A stretch of DNA of 17,016 nucleotides from Nitrospira sp. GTDB lineage: Bacteria > Nitrospirota > Thermodesulfovibrionia > Thermodesulfovibrionales > SM23-35. A program made the position numbers and the translations under genes. This document shows, piece after piece, positions 12,906 to 17,016 of the stretch (positions are counted from its first letter, which is position 1; each line of letters begins with the position of its first letter). The notes under the pieces were generated by a model. That model was not told where the DNA came from. It saw only the letters and a program-made list of their open reading frames with translations, and did no database searches. The stretch is from the NCBI GenBank assembly GCA_016873575.1, contig VGWY01000028.1, positions 1 through 17,016 on the forward strand. Reading direction: 5' to 3'.

Positions 12906-13043
12906 AACAGCTACGTAGCATTTTCCCCTTCCCGTGCTGTCTTTAGAAGGTTTGTTGAGGAGATTGCATGGGGCAGTAGTGTATGGATTGAAAATGAGCC
13001 GAATAATATTGTGCATTTTGAGAGGATAGTAGAAGTTGAATAG
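12906..13043 (+). pseudogene. 3' remnant of an unidentified gene
   Basis: An open frame without any start reads about 45 residues, ending in RAVFRRFVEEIAWGSSVWIENEPNNIVHFERIVEVE and a TAG at 13041-13043. Amino-acid composition and phase look genuinely coding, but a stop at 12903-12905 and no ATG exclude an intact gene. It is probably the tail of a gene displaced when the restriction system or the next gene arrived. I cannot name the family. The 89 bases from here to the next ATG show no clear promoter. Confidence 0.45.
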
Positions 13044-13132
13044 ATTAGAAACGGATAAGGGCATAAAAGTATTTTAAAAATGGTTGTCAAAATTATATTG
13101 GATTGCCCAAATGACTAAAAGCTAATTATAAA

Positions 13133-14347
13133 ATGATTATCAAATCAGAAAAAGATATTTTAGCGTTAATATCGAATAAAATAGAAGAAAATATTTCTCT
13201 TGATTATAAACAAGGTGAGGCATTGTCGAAAACCGATAAGGCCAAAAATGAAATCAGTAAAGATGTATCAGCATTTGCAAATTCGATAGGAGGTACAATT
13301 ATATATGGGATAAAGGAAGACGGGCATATACCCGTTGAAATTGACAATGGGTTTGATCCTGAAGAAATTACAAAGGAGTGGATAGAATCAGTAATAGATT
13401 CAAAAATTAGCCCTAAAATTGAAAGCGTTGAGATTATTCCCATCGAGCTAAAAGAAACAAAACCAGGAAAATATATATATGTTGTTAATATTCCACAAAG
13501 TACAAGAGCACCCCATCAGGCATCAGATTATAGATACTATAAAAGATACAATTTTAAATCGATGCCAATGGAAGACTATGAAATTAAAGATGTAGCAAAC
13601 AGAAGAACTGCTCTTCGCCCATTAATTTCAGTAGATACATTCATTAGACATTCGCTTGTTGTGTATTTAAGCATTAAAAATATTGGTACGGAGGTTGCTA
13701 TTAATGTAAAACTTAAACCAGATAAATATTTACAACTTAGAGAAGAAAGGGATATAGAAGGTATCCCTATTTTTTCAAGGGGAATCAAGTTTTTCCCTCC
13801 AGATAAAGAGTTCGTATTTTGGTATGGGACTTTTCCAGAAATTGTAAATGGTGATAAAAAACCTTCGAGTTTCAACATTAAAGTTACATATAACAAACTT
13901 ACCGACCCTCTTACGGAATATTCTGATGAGTTCCATATAGACATTCGAGACTACCATTTTACTACATCTAAAACCTCTTTAATAGAAGATGAAATAAAGA
14001 ATATGAGAGAGGCTATAAATAAACTTACTAATGAGTTATCAAGAAAAATGGATAAATTATCTTATTTGGAAAATATCGCTGGCCCTACAGGATTGCAGTT
14101 ATCAATAAATACACTAAGAAATATAAAGCACATTCTTAATCAGGAACCTCTTGAAAAGATAGATGCCAGCTATCTCTCACATAAAGCTTTTATGGAAATA
14201 TTAGGAGTAGATTTTGAAACTGCTTATAAGATTGAACACTGGATACGTTTTGATATGAAATCAGATCCTGTGCAGAAACATTCATTGACTCCTGAAATTA
14301 TGGATGAATTTAGAAAATATTTTAAGCTTCCTGAAGCAATAGAATAG
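13133..14347 (+). CDS. Schlafen AlbA_2-domain protein, putative defence or regulatory protein
   Basis: This 404-residue protein begins with an AlbA_2 (Schlafen-type, 'putative DNA-binding') domain at about 1-160. LDYK lies at 23-26, DVSAFANSIGGTIIYGI at 44-60, a long segment follows, and then YYKRYNFKSMPMEDYEI. This domain binds nucleic acid, and in some Schlafen proteins it cuts RNA. Residues about 165-275 are strand-rich with an Ig-like feel (LVVYLSIKNIGTEVAINVKL). Residues about 280-315 form a likely coiled coil (IEDEIKNMREAINKLTNEL). The rest is a helical tail. No ATPase domain follows, unlike many AlbA_2 transcription regulators. It stands alone between two restriction-modification pairs. 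No Shine-Dalgarno is visible. A defence role is inferred from position only. Confidence 0.75.
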   Translation: MIIKSEKDILALISNKIEENISLDYKQGEALSKTDKAKNEISKDVSAFANSIGGTIIYGIKEDGHIPVEIDNGFDPEEITKEWIESVIDSKISPKIESVEIIPIELKETKPGKYIYVVNIPQSTRAPHQASDYRYYKRYNFKSMPMEDYEIKDVANRRTALRPLISVDTFIRHSLVVYLSIKNIGTEVAINVKLKPDKYLQLREERDIEGIPIFSRGIKFFPPDKEFVFWYGTFPEIVNGDKKPSSFNIKVTYNKLTDPLTEYSDEFHIDIRDYHFTTSKTSLIEDEIKNMREAINKLTNELSRKMDKLSYLENIAGPTGLQLSINTLRNIKHILNQEPLEKIDASYLSHKAFMEILGVDFETAYKIEHWIRFDMKSDPVQKHSLTPEIMDEFRKYFKLPEAIE

Positions 14348-14400
14348 AAGATCAGGAAAATAATATTAAGAGCTAACAAGGACTAATAAAGAATTTATTG

Positions 14401-14405
14401 AAGGA
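14401..14405 (+). promoter_or_regulatory. AAGGA ribosome binding site deciding the second methyltransferase start
   Basis: AAGGA lies seven bases before the ATG at 14413. A TTG at 14398 in the same frame would place this site inside the coding region, so 14413 is preferred. Confidence 0.6.
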
Positions 14406-14412
14406 AATTATT

Positions 14413-15807
14413 ATGCAGCTAAATCTACCAGTCATAAATGACGACGCAACAGATATCAGGCGAAAAAATGTGCTTTTTTCTCCTAAATTCGGTGGCTCAT
14501 GTGATATTGACTCAAAACCTTATATACAAGAGTTAGGGGTTAAAATTATTGAAAGAAGACAACCGATACAATTCACATCAAATTTTGGGGAGCATGTCCA
14601 CAGGTGGGCTCCTTACATTCAAGGGTTTTCAGCTACATTCGTACAGTCAATACTCGACCAATACAAAAAGGATTATGAATCACCTGTAATTCTTGACCCT
14701 TTTGCGGGATGTGGCACTGTCCTTACTCAAAGCAAGTTAAACGGTTATAAATCAATAGGGACTGAATTAAATCCGTTACTTCAATTTATTGCAGATGCAA
14801 AAGTTAATTCATGGGATGTAAATCCTGAACTACTTATGCAAGTATTTTCTTCTATTCCCAGAAACTTAAGGAAGGCCGCTCCTAATTTTCTTAAATCCGA
14901 AAATCAATTCAATAAGGAAGTATTAAGAAATTTGGAATTTCTAAAAGGAGGGATTGATTCAATTCCTGCAAAAACACTAAAGCAGATTAAAATAAAGAAC
15001 CTTATCCTACTTGCATTTTCCTCAATTCTGATTGACTGTAGCAATCTTAAGAGAACCCCATGTCTTGGATACTGGAAAGGCAAGAAAGTTGCTGAGAATG
15101 CTCCTTGGATACTTATGGAACAAAAGATTAAAGATATTTGCGGTGATCTGGCAATTCTTCAAAGGGATTTCAAAGACGCTCTCTGTATAGAAAGCAGTGT
15201 AATTCTCGCTAATGCAATGGAATACAAACATGAGCATTTTTTTGATCTTATTATTACTTCGCCGCCATATATGAATGGACTTGATTATGTCATGAACTAC
15301 AAGATCGAGATGGGATGGCTTGGTTTTACGAATGAATCGAGAGACGCAAAGAAAATAAAGGATAGTCTTGTAGTTTGTGACAACGTTTCAAAAGGGTTAA
15401 TCAAAATATTCACTCAGACAACCTCTAAGTATACAAATAATTGGATAGAAGAAATGAAAACGAGCATTGCAGAAAATATAAAAAGACGCGGTTCTTACAG
15501 ACGGAGCGATATGCCTTCTATCGTGCACAAATACTTTGACGATATGTATAAGGTCATGAAGATAGTCACAAAATCCCTTAAACAAAAAGGTCGTTTCATA
15601 CTTGTTGTCGGAGACAGTTTAATTGCAGATGTCTATGTGCCAACAGATTTGATATTAGCAAAAATTGGCGAGGAACTTGGTCTTTCTATTGAAAAAGTTG
15701 AGAAGGCACGGAATAGACATTCTGGCCAAATAAGAAATTACAGGTTAAGAGAAACAATCGTCACTTTGAAAAAGGATAGAAAGGGAAAGAAAAACAATGG
15801 AAGATAA
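14413..15807 (+). CDS. DNA amino-methyltransferase paired with a GIY-YIG nuclease
   Basis: This 464-residue SAM-dependent enzyme has motif I, DPFAGCGT, at residues 95-102 followed by GYKSIGTELNP. The catalytic TSPPY is at 282-286, followed by NGLDYVMNYKIEMGWLGF. Motif I comes first and about 180 residues separate the two, so a target-recognition region probably lies between them. This is unlike the beta-class enzyme at 11291. SPPY suggests N4-cytosine, or less likely N6-adenine, methylation. The late GRFILVVGDSLI segment is a further SAM-fold strand. Start choice rests on AAGGA at 14401. The gene overlaps the nuclease gene by 11 bases, as in restriction-modification operons. The C-terminus is very lysine-rich (KKDRKGKKNNGR). 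Confidence 0.85.
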   Translation: MQLNLPVINDDATDIRRKNVLFSPKFGGSCDIDSKPYIQELGVKIIERRQPIQFTSNFGEHVHRWAPYIQGFSATFVQSILDQYKKDYESPVILDPFAGCGTVLTQSKLNGYKSIGTELNPLLQFIADAKVNSWDVNPELLMQVFSSIPRNLRKAAPNFLKSENQFNKEVLRNLEFLKGGIDSIPAKTLKQIKIKNLILLAFSSILIDCSNLKRTPCLGYWKGKKVAENAPWILMEQKIKDICGDLAILQRDFKDALCIESSVILANAMEYKHEHFFDLIITSPPYMNGLDYVMNYKIEMGWLGFTNESRDAKKIKDSLVVCDNVSKGLIKIFTQTTSKYTNNWIEEMKTSIAENIKRRGSYRRSDMPSIVHKYFDDMYKVMKIVTKSLKQKGRFILVVGDSLIADVYVPTDLILAKIGEELGLSIEKVEKARNRHSGQIRNYRLRETIVTLKKDRKGKKNNGR

Positions 15808-16708
15808 GTTCGGATACCATGAAGACCCTATAAACGGGGACGGTATAATCAGAGCAAGGACAATAAAAGGACATCTCCGTTCATGGGAGATTCCAAAGAC
15901 GCTACGTGCATTAGAAGTTCTGAAAAAAGAATGGGGAAGTCTCGAATATCCAGGTGTCTATATTTTGATTGATGCGACCGGCAAAAAAATATATATAGGA
16001 GAGGCAAAAGATATTCATAACAGGATTAAAAATCACATGACCTCACCCGAGGATAAGATTAAAGGATGGAAGAGGGCTGTTATTATCAATGACGGCAGAT
16101 CAGCAACGCAATCTGATTTCAATGATTCCGTTATTAGAAAATCGTTAGAACTATATCTTATTTCTTTATTTAAAACTAATCGGTACACGGTTGTTGCCCA
16201 GGGAGAGCCACAAAAACATAATCCTCAGCAAAAGTCAGTGTTCCAGGGACTCAAAGAAGAATTTGATTATTTTCTTATGAAGAAAAATCTGATTACTAAA
16301 CTTCTCGGAAAGTTAGGACAGGAAGAAATCCATCGAGATGAGTTGAAAAAATATTTAGAAAAGAAAGGCTACAGGATTGATAAATGGCATGCCAAAGAGC
16401 CTATTATAAATGGGAAATTGTCATTCATTAGACCAGGCAGTCCTAAACCTAAGAATAATCCAAAACATTGGCAGATTACTTTCCGTGATGTATTCAAGGA
16501 TTCTTTGGAAAAAGGAGACGGTTATCTCTTAGTACCAAGAGATGGAATCTTATTTATTCCTTTAAAGGAAATTCAAAAGGTTGTAACTGATCCTTCAAGA
16601 TACAAGCAAAATACTATAGATGTCTATATAAATTTCAAAGAAGACAAGATCGAACTGACTTACCTTGATGAAATGATTGATGTAGCGCAATTTCGAATGA
16701 TTAAATGA
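15797..16708 (+). CDS. GIY-YIG nuclease, likely restriction endonuclease
   Basis: This 303-residue protein contains a GIY-YIG nuclease domain at about 50-125. GVY is at 53-55, YIG at 66-68, R76 and H80 lie in the following helix, and E118 in RKSLELYLI fits as the metal-binding glutamate. The family cuts DNA using one metal ion. The N-terminal 50 residues and the C-terminal part (about 150-303, including KYLEKKGYRIDKWHAKEP and a predicted strand-rich tail) match nothing I recognise and may hold the DNA-recognition domain. The 11-base overlap with a DNA methyltransferase makes a type II restriction enzyme the simplest reading. An anti-phage nuclease guided by another signal, or a homing-type enzyme, is less likely. 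GIY-YIG restriction enzymes are a minority class (Eco29kI, Hpy188I). Confidence 0.8.
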   Translation: MEDKFGYHEDPINGDGIIRARTIKGHLRSWEIPKTLRALEVLKKEWGSLEYPGVYILIDATGKKIYIGEAKDIHNRIKNHMTSPEDKIKGWKRAVIINDGRSATQSDFNDSVIRKSLELYLISLFKTNRYTVVAQGEPQKHNPQQKSVFQGLKEEFDYFLMKKNLITKLLGKLGQEEIHRDELKKYLEKKGYRIDKWHAKEPIINGKLSFIRPGSPKPKNNPKHWQITFRDVFKDSLEKGDGYLLVPRDGILFIPLKEIQKVVTDPSRYKQNTIDVYINFKEDKIELTYLDEMIDVAQFRMIK

Positions 16709-16735
16709 ATTGTTTAAGAAAGAGAGGCAAGTAGC

Positions 16736-17016
16736 ATGTGCGTTAAGAATGCAATAAATTCAAACGGCGAAAAGTTATATCTCGCAACTTTTGAGTTTGT
16801 AAGCGGGGAATATGAGCAGAGTTTTCAAAGGTTTATTTATACAAAAAATGCAAAAGATGTAGATAGAAAAATAAATAATTATCTTAAAGATTATTACGGT
16901 AAAGGTAATACTTCAGAAATAGATGGAGATGATTATTATTATTTCTACGGAGAAATTGCTGTTAGATATTGTGGCTGGCAAGAAATTACAGACTTTCAAC
17001 AACTTGTCAATAAACT
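16736..17016 (+). CDS. Unidentified protein, 3' end beyond the window
   Basis: The ATG at 16736, with AGAGAGG about eight bases upstream, opens a frame of 93 codons that is still open at the window edge. The residues (MCVKNAINSNGEKLYLATF..., DYYYFYGEIAVRYCGWQEI) are rich in tyrosine, asparagine and lysine. They match no family I recognise. It lies 27 bases after the GIY-YIG gene on the same strand, so it could be a third gene of that operon. Confidence 0.55.
   Translation, partial: MCVKNAINSNGEKLYLATFEFVSGEYEQSFQRFIYTKNAKDVDRKINNYLKDYYGKGNTSEIDGDDYYYFYGEIAVRYCGWQEITDFQQLVNK

Overview
The window looks like a chromosomal segment of a Gram-negative bacterium. A KDO-8-phosphate phosphatase gene implies lipopolysaccharide, and PgsA and PlsY show ordinary bacterial phospholipid synthesis. 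The PlsY / TPR-zinc-ribbon / DUF4388 neighbourhood, the short 'TGTCATTGCGAG' dispersed repeats and the heptamer repeats inside a coding gene fit genomes of the Nitrospirota or deltaproteobacterial type. That assignment is an inference from style, not from a marker gene.

Positions 1-457 hold no supported gene, only a 128-bp repeat element and a likely promoter. Positions 458-9069 are a dense, all-plus-strand block of housekeeping and envelope-type genes with short gaps or overlaps: kdsC, pgsA, a hairpin repeat, plsY, a TPR/zinc-ribbon membrane protein, a DUF4388 protein ending in a GspG-like pseudopilin domain, queC carrying two repeat-derived insertions, a DUF1284-UPF0158 fusion, a beta-CASP metallo-beta-lactamase nuclease and a STAS-like/HATPase regulator.

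From about 9.08 kb the character changes to visibly AT-richer accessory DNA. There is an orphan Phd/YefM-like antitoxin on the minus strand, a second 137-bp repeat element bracketed by a 13-bp inverted repeat, and a putative antitoxin followed by a PIN toxin gene cut off after about 16 codons by a third repeat fragment. Next come a small four-cysteine protein and an apparently intact PIN-toxin/RHH-UPF0175-like antitoxin pair. That pair lies between the cysteine gene and a 98-bp partial copy of its 3' end.

The last 5.7 kb is a defence-type cluster. It holds a beta-class amino-methyltransferase overlapping a PmeII-like restriction endonuclease, a remnant of a decayed gene, and a Schlafen AlbA_2-domain protein. 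These are followed by a second amino-methyltransferase overlapping a GIY-YIG nuclease, and the start of an unrecognised gene that runs off the window. The two methyltransferase-nuclease pairs look like two independent restriction-modification systems. The AlbA_2 protein between them may be a third defence element or an accessory of one of them.

The most unusual points are the AlbA_2 / methyltransferase / GIY-YIG cluster, the repeat-peppered but open queC, the vapC-like gene broken by a dispersed repeat, the TA module flanked by a 98-bp direct repeat with a predicted leaderless promoter, and two domain fusions (DUF4388-pseudopilin and DUF1284-UPF0158).
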